Positions 6,672 to 16,377 of a stretch of 64,000 nt of DNA are shown here, one piece after another. The notes beneath the pieces were generated by a model. It had not been told where the DNA came from, ran no database searches, and saw only the letters and a list, made by a program, of their open reading frames with translations. The stretch is taken from assembly GCA_905236675.1 (NCBI GenBank), contig CAJOND010000003.1, positions 1 through 64,000 on the forward strand. Direction: 5' to 3'. This stretch comes from Candidatus Rifleibacteriota bacterium (GTDB lineage: Bacteria > Muiribacteriota > Ozemobacteria > Ozemobacterales > Ozemobacteraceae). Position 1 is the stretch's first letter. Each line of letters begins with the position of its first letter. Both the position numbers and the translations under genes were made by a program.

Positions 6672-6815
6672 TTATAAAAAGCAGGTAGGTTTAGATTCTT
6701 TGCATCTAAATATGCAATTTTCTTTGGGACAGGGGGATTTTAAAATAGCAAAACGGGTGCATGCTTTGCATTCGGGTTGAAGAACAGGACCAGTAACTTT
6801 ATGACTATTTTTCAT
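6672..6815 (-). CDS. Small cysteine-rich protein, unknown function
   Basis: 47 residues with six cysteines in the pattern C16-x2-C19 ... C29-x4-C34-x3-C38 ... C45, suggesting Zn or Fe-S binding. The frame is open from further upstream (6872), but ATG 6815 has a near-perfect AAGGAGG 5 bases upstream and is preferred. No family is recognised. It sits alone between ssrA and dcd. Confidence 0.6.
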   Translation of the reverse strand: MKNSHKVTGPVLQPECKACTRFAILKSPCPKENCIFRCKESKPTCFL

Positions 6816-6997
6816 AAGAACCTCCTTGTATTCATCTCTATTTAATACATCGACCGAAAATTTTATAAGCATTAATTAATAATTTACATAAACATTTACT
6901 TTATGGATTTTGTGAATAATTATTCATAGGCTACCCAAAATATAAAAAGAATGATATAATAAAAATCCATACGTTATATTATAGGAGTTTAAAATAG

Positions 6998-7531
6998 ATG
7001 GCAATTCTTGGTAAAGAAGCGATTCTCAGAGAAATAGAAAAAGGAACTATTAAAATAGAACCTTATAATGAAAAAATGTTAGGTCCAGCTAGTGTTGACC
7101 TTCATTTATCAAATGCATTCCGCGTATTTGTTCATCTTCCCAATATTCTTAACCTGACTGCCAATATGGATTTCAAAGCAGCAACAAAAGGTTTCTTGGT
7201 TCCAGAAGGTGAGATGCTTACAATTCAGCCTGGCCAGACTGTATTAGGTATTACTCAAGAAAAAATAACTCTTGGTGATGGTATTTGTGGCTGGTTAGAG
7301 GGAAGAAGCCGTTTTGCCAGAGTAGGTCTTCTTGTTCATATTTCTGCTTCTTTCATGCAACCTGGTATAAGCAATCATCAGGTTTTAGAAATATCAAACT
7401 TTGGTCCTATACCTTTAAATCTGATTCCTGGCACTCCTGTATGCCAATTTATTTTCCAACGTTGTGAAGAATCTGGAAAATATCAAGGTGTATTTTCTGG
7501 GCAAACTCCAGAAAATTTTGCTGAAGGCTGA
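6998..7531 (+). CDS. dcd: dCTP deaminase
   Basis: A 177-residue trimeric dUTPase-fold enzyme that deaminates dCTP to dUTP (or dUMP in bifunctional forms), supplying dTTP synthesis. Motifs include 'GPASVDLHLSN' (N-terminal), 'GRSRFARVGLLVHISASF' and 'VLEISNFG', where the Glu aligns with the catalytic Glu of E. coli Dcd, followed by 'PGTPVCQFIF'. The length is normal. AGGAG lies 11 bases before the ATG, and a strong terminator follows, so it is probably monocistronic. Whether the enzyme also hydrolyses dUTP cannot be told by eye. Confidence 0.9.
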   Translation: MAILGKEAILREIEKGTIKIEPYNEKMLGPASVDLHLSNAFRVFVHLPNILNLTANMDFKAATKGFLVPEGEMLTIQPGQTVLGITQEKITLGDGICGWLEGRSRFARVGLLVHISASFMQPGISNHQVLEISNFGPIPLNLIPGTPVCQFIFQRCEESGKYQGVFSGQTPENFAEG

Positions 7532-7543
7532 TAATCAATAAAA

Positions 7544-7582
7544 AAAGAGCTTCAATTTGTAATAGGTGAAGCTCTTTTTTTA
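7544..7582 (+). terminator. Terminator after dcd
   Basis: AAAGAGCTTCA / TGAAGCTCTTT with a 12-base loop, followed by a T-tract. Confidence 0.9.
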
Positions 7583-7709
7583 TTGATAAAAATTATAATT
7601 ATTATTAAAAAGATAAAAAATAAGTTTTATTTATTGAGTTAATAAAAATAATAAATATATTTATTAAGAAAAATTGTAAATTGTTTTAAATAAGAATAGA
7701 ATAAGGGCT

Positions 7710-9383
7710 ATGAAGAAAAAATCGTCTCAATATATATATATTGCTATAGCTTTAGTATTAGTAGGAGTTCTTGTTTATTTAGGAGTTAATGGAACTTTCC
7801 CAAATCCTTTTCATTTTGATGATATAGTAATTCTTTTTACTAATGATACTCACTGCTATGTAGATCAGAACATAGGTTTTTCTGGATTAGCTTCATACAA
7901 AAAAGAAATAAAAGAAAAAAACAAAAATGTTATTCTTGTAGATTGTGGAGATGCTATTCAGGGTGAATACATTGGTACTATAGGTAAAGGTGAATTCATA
8001 ATAGATATTATGAATAAAGTAGGTTATGATTTGGCTATCTTAGGTAATCATGAATTTGACTATGGTATAGATTCCTTACAAAAGTTAATTAGTCGTTCTA
8101 AGGCCAAATATTTAAACTGCAATATTACTTATTCCGGGTCTAAAACCAATGCTTTAGTACAAACAGCATCTTATACAATTTTAACTTATGATAATGTCAA
8201 AGTAGGTTTTGTAGGTGTAACTACTCCTGGAAGTACTAATTCTTCTACTCCTGCATATTTCCAGGAAAATGGTAAATTTGTATATGATTTTAAAAGCCAT
8301 AATCAAGGAAAAGACCTTTTTGAAACAGTACAAAATTCTGTGAACTCATGTAAAAATGAAGGCACAGATTATGTGGTTGTTATTTCTCATTTAGGTATAG
8401 GAACAGGCTATGAACCTTTTACTTCTACTAGAATGATTGCTAACACTACTGGTATTGATGCTGTTTTAGATGGTCATTCACATAGTGTGATTCCTAATAG
8501 AATAGTAAAAAATAAAATAGGGAAAGACGTAGTTTTAACTTCGGCAGGAGAAAAACTTAGATATATTGGAAAATTAACCATTTCTCCAAAAGGAATAACT
8601 TCTGAACTAATTAATAATTATCAAGAAAAGGAAAATGAGTTAAACGAATATATAGCAAGTATAAGAGCAACTTATAAAGCAGAACTTCAAAAGGTGGTAG
8701 GAACATCAACTACACATTTGTCGTTATATGATGAAAAATATGTCAGACTTATACGTAACCGTGAAACCAATTTAGGTGATTGGTGTACCGATGCTTTGCT
8801 TTATGCAACAAAAGGCGATATATGTTTATTCAATGGTGGTTCTATTAGAGCAGATATAAAAGAAGGCGTTGTAACTGTTGGTGATTTGAAAGATGTAAAT
8901 GGTTTTAATAATATGATTTGTAAAATTAGCGTTACAGGGCAAGAGATACTTGATGCTCTAGAAATGAGTTATAGAAAAACCTTAAATTTAGTTACCATAG
9001 ATGGGAAATGGTCTGTCGGTGAATCTGGAGGCTTTTTTCAAGTGTCAGGTTTGAAGTGTACTATAGACACATCTATGCCTTCTTTCGTAATAGTAGATGA
9101 TAATGGAATGTTTGATAAAATTATGGGTAAAAGACGAGTTAAAAATGTTATGGTAAAAGAAAATGATGAGTATGTCCCAATAGATCGAGATAAAAACTAT
9201 ATATTGGTTTCTACTGATTATTTAATAAAAGAAAGTGGAGATGGAATAAATCACTTTGCAAATCACAAACTTCTTGAAGATTGTGAAATATCTGTTACTC
9301 AAGCTTATATAGATTATTTTAATTATTTAAATGGTGATTTAACTGCTTATGAAAAGCCGCAAGGTCGAATTACTATAGAATAA
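7710..9383 (+). CDS. 5'-nucleotidase / 2',3'-cyclic phosphodiesterase family (UshA-like), membrane-anchored
   Basis: 557 residues. Residues 9-27 form one hydrophobic segment after a Lys-rich N-terminus, an uncleaved signal anchor or signal peptide. The metallophosphatase domain shows 'LFTNDTHCY', 'VDCGDAIQG', 'LGNHEFDYG', 'VISHLG' and 'DGHSHS', the two-metal site of the family. The C-terminal 5_nucleotid_C domain begins about residue 330 with 'ETNLGDWCTDA' and 'FNGGSIRADI'. Such enzymes hydrolyse extracellular nucleotides, UDP-sugars or cyclic nucleotides for salvage. It lies 39 bp upstream of the Mrp-like gene, perhaps co-transcribed. Confidence 0.9.
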   Translation: MKKKSSQYIYIAIALVLVGVLVYLGVNGTFPNPFHFDDIVILFTNDTHCYVDQNIGFSGLASYKKEIKEKNKNVILVDCGDAIQGEYIGTIGKGEFIIDIMNKVGYDLAILGNHEFDYGIDSLQKLISRSKAKYLNCNITYSGSKTNALVQTASYTILTYDNVKVGFVGVTTPGSTNSSTPAYFQENGKFVYDFKSHNQGKDLFETVQNSVNSCKNEGTDYVVVISHLGIGTGYEPFTSTRMIANTTGIDAVLDGHSHSVIPNRIVKNKIGKDVVLTSAGEKLRYIGKLTISPKGITSELINNYQEKENELNEYIASIRATYKAELQKVVGTSTTHLSLYDEKYVRLIRNRETNLGDWCTDALLYATKGDICLFNGGSIRADIKEGVVTVGDLKDVNGFNNMICKISVTGQEILDALEMSYRKTLNLVTIDGKWSVGESGGFFQVSGLKCTIDTSMPSFVIVDDNGMFDKIMGKRRVKNVMVKENDEYVPIDRDKNYILVSTDYLIKESGDGINHFANHKLLEDCEISVTQAYIDYFNYLNGDLTAYEKPQGRITIE

Positions 9384-9422
9384 GAAAAAACTTTAAGATT
9401 ACGAATACGAAAGGCAAAATAA

Positions 9423-10265
9423 ATGAACGACAGTGAATGTTCCCATAATTGTTCAAACTGTTCTAGTGCTGCAAATTGTAGCAGTAAAAAAGATAACCAA
9501 AAACCTGATAATAGTAAATTCCTAAAACATACTATTGTAGTAATGTCAGGCAAAGGTGGAGTTGGTAAAAGTACAATTTCGGTAAATTTGGCTGTCTCAT
9601 TAGCTTTAAAAGGTAAAAAAGTTGGCCTTTTGGATGTTGATATTCATGGACCAAGTATTCCCACTATGCTTCACTTGCAAAATGAGCATGTTTTATCTAA
9701 TGGAGAAAAATTATTGCCTGTAGAAAAAGCTGGTTTAAAGGTAATTTCCGTTGGTTTGCTTCTGGAAAATCCTGATGATGCTATAGTTTGGCGTGGGCCT
9801 ATGAAAATAGGTGCTATAACTCAATTTATTAATGATGTCGAATGGGGCGAATTAGATTATTTAATAGTAGATGCTCCTCCAGGTACAGGTGACGAGCCTT
9901 TAAGTGTATTCCAGACTTTGACAGGGAAATCTTCTGCAATAATAGTTACCACTCCCCAAGAAGTTTCAGCAGCAGATGTTCGTAAATCTTTAAGCTTTTG
10001 CAAAATCCTGAACATTAAAGTCGAAGGCATTATAGAGAACATGAGTGGTTTTGTCTGCCCTTGCTGCAAGACTTTGACTCCAATTTTTAATATTGGAGGC
10101 GGTGAAAAAATGGCAAAAGAATTTAACGTTCCATTTTTAGGGAAAATTCCAATAGAGCCAGCAATTGGTAAGTCTTGTGATGAAGGCGAAGTTTTTGCTT
10201 TTGCTAATTCTGAAACAGAAACGGGAAAAATATTCGCGGAAATCGCAAATAAAATTACTGATTAA
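9423..10265 (+). CDS. Mrp/NBP35-family P-loop ATPase, Fe-S cluster carrier
   Basis: 280 residues. Residues 6-19 carry a Cys cluster (C6, C10, C13, C19) like the N-terminal Fe-S site of NBP35. The deviant Walker A 'SGKGGVGKST' is at about 42-51, 'DVDIHGPSIPT' follows, and 'DAPPGTGDEPL' is present. A C-terminal 'CPCC' (near residue 205) is the bridging CxxC of Mrp/ApbC proteins. It is expected to bind a 4Fe-4S cluster and deliver it to apo-proteins in the cytosol. N-terminal Cys clusters occur in many bacterial Mrp proteins of anaerobes, consistent with an anaerobic lifestyle. Confidence 0.9.
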   Translation: MNDSECSHNCSNCSSAANCSSKKDNQKPDNSKFLKHTIVVMSGKGGVGKSTISVNLAVSLALKGKKVGLLDVDIHGPSIPTMLHLQNEHVLSNGEKLLPVEKAGLKVISVGLLLENPDDAIVWRGPMKIGAITQFINDVEWGELDYLIVDAPPGTGDEPLSVFQTLTGKSSAIIVTTPQEVSAADVRKSLSFCKILNIKVEGIIENMSGFVCPCCKTLTPIFNIGGGEKMAKEFNVPFLGKIPIEPAIGKSCDEGEVFAFANSETETGKIFAEIANKITD

Positions 10266-10280
10266 TTCTAATCAAGAGTA

Positions 10281-11867
10281 TTAATAAATCTTAATTAGTC
10301 TAGCACCTGGGAAATAATGTTTAAGAATATCATTATAGGGATACCCAGCACCAGCCATAGATTGTGCTCCTGTTTGGCACATTCCGACTCCGTGACCAAA
10401 GCCAGCTCCTTTTAAATCTGCACCAACAAGATACCCATTTTTATCTTTTAAATAAATAGCATAAAAACAGGAACTGCGTAACCCGCCAAATAATTGCCTA
10501 ATTTCTAACTCATTAATAATAACTTTACTTCCTTTTGCACCTGTAAACTTCATTTCAAAGATACGGCCTGAAACATCTCTTTTGATAATTTCAATTTTCT
10601 TTAATTTACCTATATCAAGTTTATTTTCAATTTTTTTCCATTCATCTTTGGTTATTTTTTTGTCCCAACGATATTTACTTGCTCCTTCATAACCTTCTAT
10701 TCCACACCAAGAGACAGGTGGTTTTGTAATATATTTTATAACTTCGTTTTCTTTAGTCAAATCTCTAACAACAGGTTTCTTTTCATCAGATACCCCTTGT
10801 AGATGTGGATTCGGAAATCCAATCCAAATGTTTTGATTTGCAGAACTATGCCCTCCACAATTTGAGCTATAAACAGCATCTAATATTTTGTTATAATCTT
10901 TCATCATTAAAATTTGCCCGATTGTATCTTTTATTTTTTCAGATATATCAGATGATATTTTTTGAAAACCTTTGTAAACCTGGCAATGCTGTTCGGCACA
11001 ATAATCGTAACCTGAGTTTACGTGTCTTAATCCCTTTTTGGAAAGAATTTCTCCTCTTGCTGCAATTGCTTGGGCTTCCATAGCTGCTTTAGGAGCTTTA
11101 GAAGAAATTTCTGAAGGAACAACTCCTACTAATAAATCTTCGAGATTTGTTGTTTCTACACAGTCTAAACAATTGTCAAAACCAAAATTAATATTTAAAT
11201 CGCCTAAATATGTTCTGTTTTCAAAACCATGCCAGGAATAACCTTTTGAATGTTCTACTTTTTTTAGTATAGTTCCTTTTTTGCTTCTTAAAGTATAGCC
11301 TTCAGAACGGCCGATAGAACCAGTATAACTCTGCTTGTTGTCACTCAAATTTAATGCACCGACAGAATTTATTATATTTTCAATGTATATCCAAGTCTTT
11401 ATCTGTTTTGAAGCTAATTCTAATTTTTTAGCTTCTGCTTTATCTTTATCGTTATAGCAATCTATTCCTATATGAATGACTCTGTTGTCAGGCATTCCAC
11501 TATATCTAGGCATTTCTCCTACACAAATGTTATGAGTCTTATATCCCATTTTTTGATATTTTTCAGTAATATCCATCAAACTGCCATCATCCATAATGTC
11601 GACTGTTGCAACCATTAAATGATATTTTCTCTGTGATTCGGAGTGAAGTTTTCCTGATATTTTATAAGTAACACCAGGCAATATTTCACCATGATCAGCA
11701 TTACCTAAGTGCCAGGTTCCTCCTTCAGGCATCATAAATTCAAGACTATTTTCATATTGGGCAACTAATATTTTTATTTCAGGAGCTTTAGCAAATAGTT
11801 TATCTGTAATTTGAAAACTAAAAAAGCATAGTAATAATGTCGCAAATAAATAATTATTTGTTCTCAT
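10281..11867 (-). CDS. SpoIID/LytB domain protein, secreted
   Basis: 528 residues with a signal peptide (residues 1-26, cleavage near 'LFAKA'). The SpoIID domain covers about 245-528: 'LLVGVVPSEISSKAPKAAME', 'AQAIAARGE', 'SSNCGGHSSANQN' and the C-terminal 'GFGHGVGMCQTGAQSMA'. SpoIID is a lytic transglycosylase acting on denuded glycan; LytB relatives enhance amidases. In non-sporulating bacteria these proteins take part in cell-wall remodelling. Residues 30-240 are a less conserved N-terminal region. The gene is convergent with the Mrp gene with only 15 bp between stops. Confidence 0.88.
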   Translation of the reverse strand: MRTNNYLFATLLLCFFSFQITDKLFAKAPEIKILVAQYENSLEFMMPEGGTWHLGNADHGEILPGVTYKISGKLHSESQRKYHLMVATVDIMDDGSLMDITEKYQKMGYKTHNICVGEMPRYSGMPDNRVIHIGIDCYNDKDKAEAKKLELASKQIKTWIYIENIINSVGALNLSDNKQSYTGSIGRSEGYTLRSKKGTILKKVEHSKGYSWHGFENRTYLGDLNINFGFDNCLDCVETTNLEDLLVGVVPSEISSKAPKAAMEAQAIAARGEILSKKGLRHVNSGYDYCAEQHCQVYKGFQKISSDISEKIKDTIGQILMMKDYNKILDAVYSSNCGGHSSANQNIWIGFPNPHLQGVSDEKKPVVRDLTKENEVIKYITKPPVSWCGIEGYEGASKYRWDKKITKDEWKKIENKLDIGKLKKIEIIKRDVSGRIFEMKFTGAKGSKVIINELEIRQLFGGLRSSCFYAIYLKDKNGYLVGADLKGAGFGHGVGMCQTGAQSMAGAGYPYNDILKHYFPGARLIKIY

Positions 11868-11896
11868 TTTGTCTCCTTATTATTTTTCTATTTTAT

Positions 11897-13216
11897 TTAA
11901 TTATTTACTCTGATTTGTGCATTCAACTTATCTACAAGTTTTAATAAATCATCATCACTGGGTTGAAATTTTGGAATATCAAGGTAATCTGAATAGAGTT
12001 GAAATCTTTTAATTTGGGTAGCTTCACTAGTAATTTCAGATTCTGTTCTATAATCATCTTTAACAGCTTCTTCTGCGATATTCATTATCTTTTGTTCTTC
12101 AAGTTTAGATATAAGATTTTGAACTTGACCAATACTTTCAAATAATTCGGATGTTTCTGGATAGTGCTCAATTATTTCTTCTACTGGAAATTCAGAAGGC
12201 TGAATCTGTTGGTGCCAATAATATCTCATTATAAAAGGAAGTTCATAAGGAATAGTCTCAAAATTCCCGTTGTAAGGTTCTGTTAGAGGTCCCATCAAAC
12301 CTAACTGCATTCCTTCTATGACATAGCTTCGTTCTTCTTCAGTAGATCTACCACTTTTCCCATTTAAGTGATCTTCAAGGAATACATAAGCCATTTCTAG
12401 TTGTCTAAGCCATAAATACCTTAATATAACAGCTTTAGCTTCTGTTATTTTCAATTTTAAGTGAGTTATTTTTTCTTCATAACTGAGATTAGAAAAGGAG
12501 GTTATGGCATAGACATTATTTCTCCATAACAAAGTTATAGTTTCTAATGATAAGCCAGCAAATTTTTTAATTTTTGATGTAATTGCTTTGGTAGTAAGAA
12601 TAAAAGATTGGCCAGCTTCAACTATGTTTGTATCTTTTGCCATTTCTTCCCATGGCTTTTCATAGAAAGCGTAAAGCACTGATTGGAGTCCTTTTAAGGT
12701 ATTTTGTAAAACAGTTTCTATTTTAAAATGCACAGAGTAGGGGGAAGTACCTCCTTGAATCTGTAGTCTATTAACTATATATGTAGAGTATGCAGATTTA
12801 AAGAAAGCTATAGAATCATATATTAAATATATGACGGATAGAATGAAAAGCATTAAGAATAATTGTTTTAAAAATAGAATGTTTTTTAAAAGTGTAAGTA
12901 AATAAATTACTATTGAAATTCCTAGAACAGATAGAGCTTTTATATGATTACTTCCGTCTTTTTCTGAACGCAGATATGTGAAATAAAGCTTAAATATTTG
13001 AGAATAAAGTGGTTTAACAGCTGATATTTGAGTTATCATATTCTCAAAACGTTCAGGAATATTTGGCGGAGAGGCTAAAAACTTCTTTTCTTCGTCTGAA
13101 AGAATAGACAGATTAGGTCTACTCAACCCACATAAAGGGCAAGTATGAGCACTAGACATTATAGCCGCATGGCATCTGCGGCAATAGTTATTTAACATTG
13201 GTGGCTGCATTGTCAT
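11897..13216 (-). CDS. Zinc-ribbon membrane protein, unknown function
   Basis: 439 residues. The N-terminus has a double CxxC zinc ribbon (C12-x2-C15 ... C26-x2-C29; 'YCRRCHAAI', 'TCPLCGLSRP'). Two hydrophobic segments lie at about 98-145. The remainder is helical and acidic with no recognised domain. The start is ambiguous: an extended -10 promoter ends six bases before ATG 13216 and no ribosome-binding site is present, so translation may be leaderless. It is divergent from the MscS gene. Confidence 0.7.
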   Translation of the reverse strand: MTMQPPMLNNYCRRCHAAIMSSAHTCPLCGLSRPNLSILSDEEKKFLASPPNIPERFENMITQISAVKPLYSQIFKLYFTYLRSEKDGSNHIKALSVLGISIVIYLLTLLKNILFLKQLFLMLFILSVIYLIYDSIAFFKSAYSTYIVNRLQIQGGTSPYSVHFKIETVLQNTLKGLQSVLYAFYEKPWEEMAKDTNIVEAGQSFILTTKAITSKIKKFAGLSLETITLLWRNNVYAITSFSNLSYEEKITHLKLKITEAKAVILRYLWLRQLEMAYVFLEDHLNGKSGRSTEEERSYVIEGMQLGLMGPLTEPYNGNFETIPYELPFIMRYYWHQQIQPSEFPVEEIIEHYPETSELFESIGQVQNLISKLEEQKIMNIAEEAVKDDYRTESEITSEATQIKRFQLYSDYLDIPKFQPSDDDLLKLVDKLNAQIRVNN

Positions 13217-13222
13217 TTTTAT

Positions 13223-13231
13223 ATTATACCA
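13223..13231 (-). promoter_or_regulatory. Extended -10 promoter of the zinc-ribbon gene
   Basis: Minus strand reads TGGTATAAT, a TGn-TATAAT extended -10, ending 6 bases before the first ATG. Predicted transcription begins at or next to the A of the start codon. Confidence 0.55.
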
Positions 13232-13311
13232 TAGTAGACTGCTTTATTAAAGACAACAATAATACTTTATTAGGTTAAGCTTTTTATCAAGTTTTATTAT
13301 AGGGGTATTTA

Positions 13312-13320
13312 TGTTATAGT
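13312..13320 (+). promoter_or_regulatory. Extended -10 promoter of the MscS gene
   Basis: TGTTATAGT is a TGn-TATAGT extended -10. Transcription would start near 13327, which excludes the ATG at 13321 as the start and favours ATG 13354. Confidence 0.5.
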
Positions 13321-13353
13321 ATGAAAAAAATAAAGCATTTTAGGATACTTTAC

Positions 13354-15459
13354 ATGAAGAAAACTTTTATATATTGGCTTTTATTGTTATTTTTGTTGCT
13401 ATTTTCAAATAATCTGACAGCTCAAACAAAAGACCCTCAAAATAAGCTTCATAGTCCAAGATCGACTGTTCGTTATTTCTTAAAAATAATGAATAAAGTT
13501 GAGTATGAAAAGGCACCACGAATAGATGAAGCTATTTCTACTCTTTATTTAGAAGATATTCCAGAAGCTGGGCGTATTGCAGCTGGAAGAGATATTGCTG
13601 CCAAACTATTTAAAGTGCTTTATTACTTTACTTTTAAAGTAGAAGCTTTGCCTGATGATTATAATCAAAATACATATACCTTACCAATTGGCAGTGATAA
13701 AGGTTTCGACATCTCTTTGCGCTGTTATGAAAACGGCGAATGGAAGTTTAACTATACTAAGACACTCTGTCATTTAGATGAGTATATTAGCGTAATTACA
13801 AAAGAGGAAGAAAATAAAGACTTTGACAATACGGTTGATCCTGTATTTCGCTCTCCTAGAGAAACTTTAAGATATTTCTTTAGCAATATGTCTAAAGAAA
13901 CTAAAGAAGGGGATGAGGCCGCTGCAGAAGCATTGGATTTAAGCAGTTTTGAAAAAAGCATACGAAAGGAAATCGGAAGAGAACGAGCTGTTTTACTTAA
14001 TTCTGTTTTGGCTCGTTATCGTTATATAGACTTAGTAGAACTCTCTGATGACAGTAAGTCGACTCCTGTTATTCTTTTAAATGATGCGATAGGAAGAATA
14101 ACCTTAGAGAAAGTTAAGATTGAAGATAGTGGCTTGATGGCATGGAAGTTTTCGTCAGCAAGTGTAAAAGCTTTACCAATTCTTTATGATGCTTATAAGG
14201 AAAAGGATGTTTTATCAGATATTAATTCTTTAGAGAAATTACCTTTATCTATCAGAGTTAGGGACTACATGAAGAAAAATTTTCCAAACCTGATGAAGAC
14301 AACTTTCTTGCTGGAAAACTGGCAATGGATAGGTTTGTTCGTTATTGTTTTCCTCGGATTGGCAGTAGGAAAATTTGTTATATATCTCTTAACTAAGCTT
14401 ATTAAAACGCTATTCCAGAAAGCAAATCTAAATGTTGATTTAGACACTCAAAAACGTTTCTTAATTCCAATTAGCATCACAATTACTGCTATATTCTGGT
14501 GGAGTGGTATATATTTGCTGGGATTACCGAGTAATGCAAGAGTTATTCTTCTTGTAAGTGTTAAGGTTATTGCAGCCCTTTCAGCAGTATGGGCTGGTTA
14601 TAGATTAGTGGATGTTATTGGTAATTACCTTATAGGAAAAGCTGAACAGACTGAAAATAAATTTGATGACATTCTTGCTCCATTGATTACCAAAGCAATG
14701 AAGGTTATGGTTGTAATATGCGGCTTAGTTTTTCTTGCCGATATATTTGCCATAGAAATAGACAAATTTATGGCTGGTCTTGGTATTGGCGGACTTGCAT
14801 TTGCTTTAGCTGCAAAAGATACTATTTCTAATATTTTTGGTTCTGTTACAATTCTTATGGATAGACCATTTCAAATTGGTGACTGGGTAACTATAGGGCA
14901 AGCTGATGGTGTAGTAGAATCTGTCGGTATTAGAAGCACAAGAATAAGAACCTTTTATGATTCTATTATTACTATTCCAAACTCTGAATTAATCAATGCT
15001 CAGATTGATAATTACGGTGCACGCCGTTACAGACGAATAGAGACTACGATTAATATTGGGATGGATACTCCGCCTGAAAAAATAGATGCTTTTTGTGAAG
15101 GAATTAGAGAACTGATTCGCCACCATCCCTGTACTCGCAAAGATTATTATATTATTAATTTAGACAAGTTCGGGCCCTATGCTTTTGGAATTCTTGTTTA
15201 TTGTTTTGTAATAACTCCAGACTGGATTGCTGAGTTAAAAGAAAAACACAGGCTATTTAACGATATAATAAGATTGGCTAAAAGACTTGGAATTGAGTTC
15301 GTTCCACCAACTCAGAATATTTATACTAGAGAAAGTCATAACTTGGAATATAAGGATATTCCTTCTGGGGAACCTGCTGCTTTAGAAGAAGGCATACGTT
15401 TAGCTGATGAAATAATGAGAAAAAACGGCATACTTAAAGATATTAGGCCTAATGTTTAA
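13354..15459 (+). CDS. MscS-family mechanosensitive ion channel with periplasmic N-terminal extension
   Basis: 701 residues from ATG 13354 (AGGA 10 bases upstream, signal peptide 'FIYWLLLLFLLLFSNNLTA'). About 310 extracytoplasmic residues follow, then membrane segments near 325-350, 375-400, 410-430 and 450-470, and the MscS pore/β-domain signature 'GLGIGGLAFALAAKDTISNI' with 'DRPFQIGDWV'. MscS channels open under membrane tension during osmotic downshock. The N-terminal domain has two similar halves ('SPRSTVRYFLKIMNK' and 'SPRETLRYFFSNMSK'), suggesting an internal duplication. The frame is open from 13321 but that ATG precedes the predicted transcription start. Confidence 0.9.
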   Translation: MKKTFIYWLLLLFLLLFSNNLTAQTKDPQNKLHSPRSTVRYFLKIMNKVEYEKAPRIDEAISTLYLEDIPEAGRIAAGRDIAAKLFKVLYYFTFKVEALPDDYNQNTYTLPIGSDKGFDISLRCYENGEWKFNYTKTLCHLDEYISVITKEEENKDFDNTVDPVFRSPRETLRYFFSNMSKETKEGDEAAAEALDLSSFEKSIRKEIGRERAVLLNSVLARYRYIDLVELSDDSKSTPVILLNDAIGRITLEKVKIEDSGLMAWKFSSASVKALPILYDAYKEKDVLSDINSLEKLPLSIRVRDYMKKNFPNLMKTTFLLENWQWIGLFVIVFLGLAVGKFVIYLLTKLIKTLFQKANLNVDLDTQKRFLIPISITITAIFWWSGIYLLGLPSNARVILLVSVKVIAALSAVWAGYRLVDVIGNYLIGKAEQTENKFDDILAPLITKAMKVMVVICGLVFLADIFAIEIDKFMAGLGIGGLAFALAAKDTISNIFGSVTILMDRPFQIGDWVTIGQADGVVESVGIRSTRIRTFYDSIITIPNSELINAQIDNYGARRYRRIETTINIGMDTPPEKIDAFCEGIRELIRHHPCTRKDYYIINLDKFGPYAFGILVYCFVITPDWIAELKEKHRLFNDIIRLAKRLGIEFVPPTQNIYTRESHNLEYKDIPSGEPAALEEGIRLADEIMRKNGILKDIRPNV

Positions 15460-15578
15460 AAGTAAAGTGCAATAGAGCATAAGTTTTAAACATTAATACT
15501 AATAAAAACAACTATCCAATTATAACCAGTAATAGTGGTTTATAGAAGTTCGTAATGGTTAAATTTGAAAGGGAAAAA

Positions 15579-16364
15579 ATGAACATAAATCAGTATAATA
15601 CACTACAAAATAGATTTTTTAATTATGTTGATATTTTTAAAGAAGAAAATGGCGATTTTTGTTTTTCATTAAAAGAAAAGCTTTCTCATATAAATAGAGT
15701 CACAGAAAATGCGTTATATATTTCAGAAAATGAAAAATGGTCAGAAAATGATTGTTTAATAGCTAAACTATGTGGATTATTTCATGATATAGGACGTTTT
15801 TCTCAATATAAAAAGTTCAAGACTTTTTCAGATAATAAATCAGTAAATCATGGTCAGCAGGGGTTTGATGTAATAAATTCTAATAATCTATTTGAAGGAA
15901 TAGATTTAAACGAGTCACAAATAATATTAGATGCTGTACATTATCATAATTCTCTACAAATTCCTGAAAATCTATCGAGTAAATCTAAATCTTTTACAAA
16001 TTTAACTAGAGATGCTGATAAAATAGACATATTTTTTATGCTAACTAATTGTATTGAGAATAATACTCTTGAATCCCATCAGGATTTGTTATGGAATCTT
16101 CCTATGGAAGGACCTAATCCGATTATTGTTGAAAAGCTATTGAATAATTCTAATGCTTTATATTCTGAAATAAAATCAGGAACAGATGTTTGTTTGCTTC
16201 AGCTATGCTGGTTATATGAGATGAATTATAATTCTTCTCTAGTAAAAATTAATGAAAACAAAACAGTTGAGTTATTAGCTACCATAATGCCTAAATCACT
16301 CGAAGTAGAAAAGTGTGTAAAACACATTTCCCAATATATTAAGCATAGGTTAGCTAATAACTAA
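15579..16364 (+). CDS. HD-domain metal-dependent phosphohydrolase
   Basis: 261 residues starting MNINQYNTLQ at ATG 15579, preceded by GAAAGGG; an earlier ATG at 15555 has a poorer site. HD-domain residues are visible: a first His in 'LSHINRV', the HD pair in 'LCGLFHDIGRF', 'AVHYHN', and a distal Asp in 'TRDADKIDIF'. The substrate is unknown; relatives act on nucleotides or phosphorylated small molecules. It is convergent with the S9 peptidase gene. Confidence 0.8.
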   Translation: MNINQYNTLQNRFFNYVDIFKEENGDFCFSLKEKLSHINRVTENALYISENEKWSENDCLIAKLCGLFHDIGRFSQYKKFKTFSDNKSVNHGQQGFDVINSNNLFEGIDLNESQIILDAVHYHNSLQIPENLSSKSKSFTNLTRDADKIDIFFMLTNCIENNTLESHQDLLWNLPMEGPNPIIVEKLLNNSNALYSEIKSGTDVCLLQLCWLYEMNYNSSLVKINENKTVELLATIMPKSLEVEKCVKHISQYIKHRLANN

Positions 16365-16377
16365 GTTTAGTTTTTGT

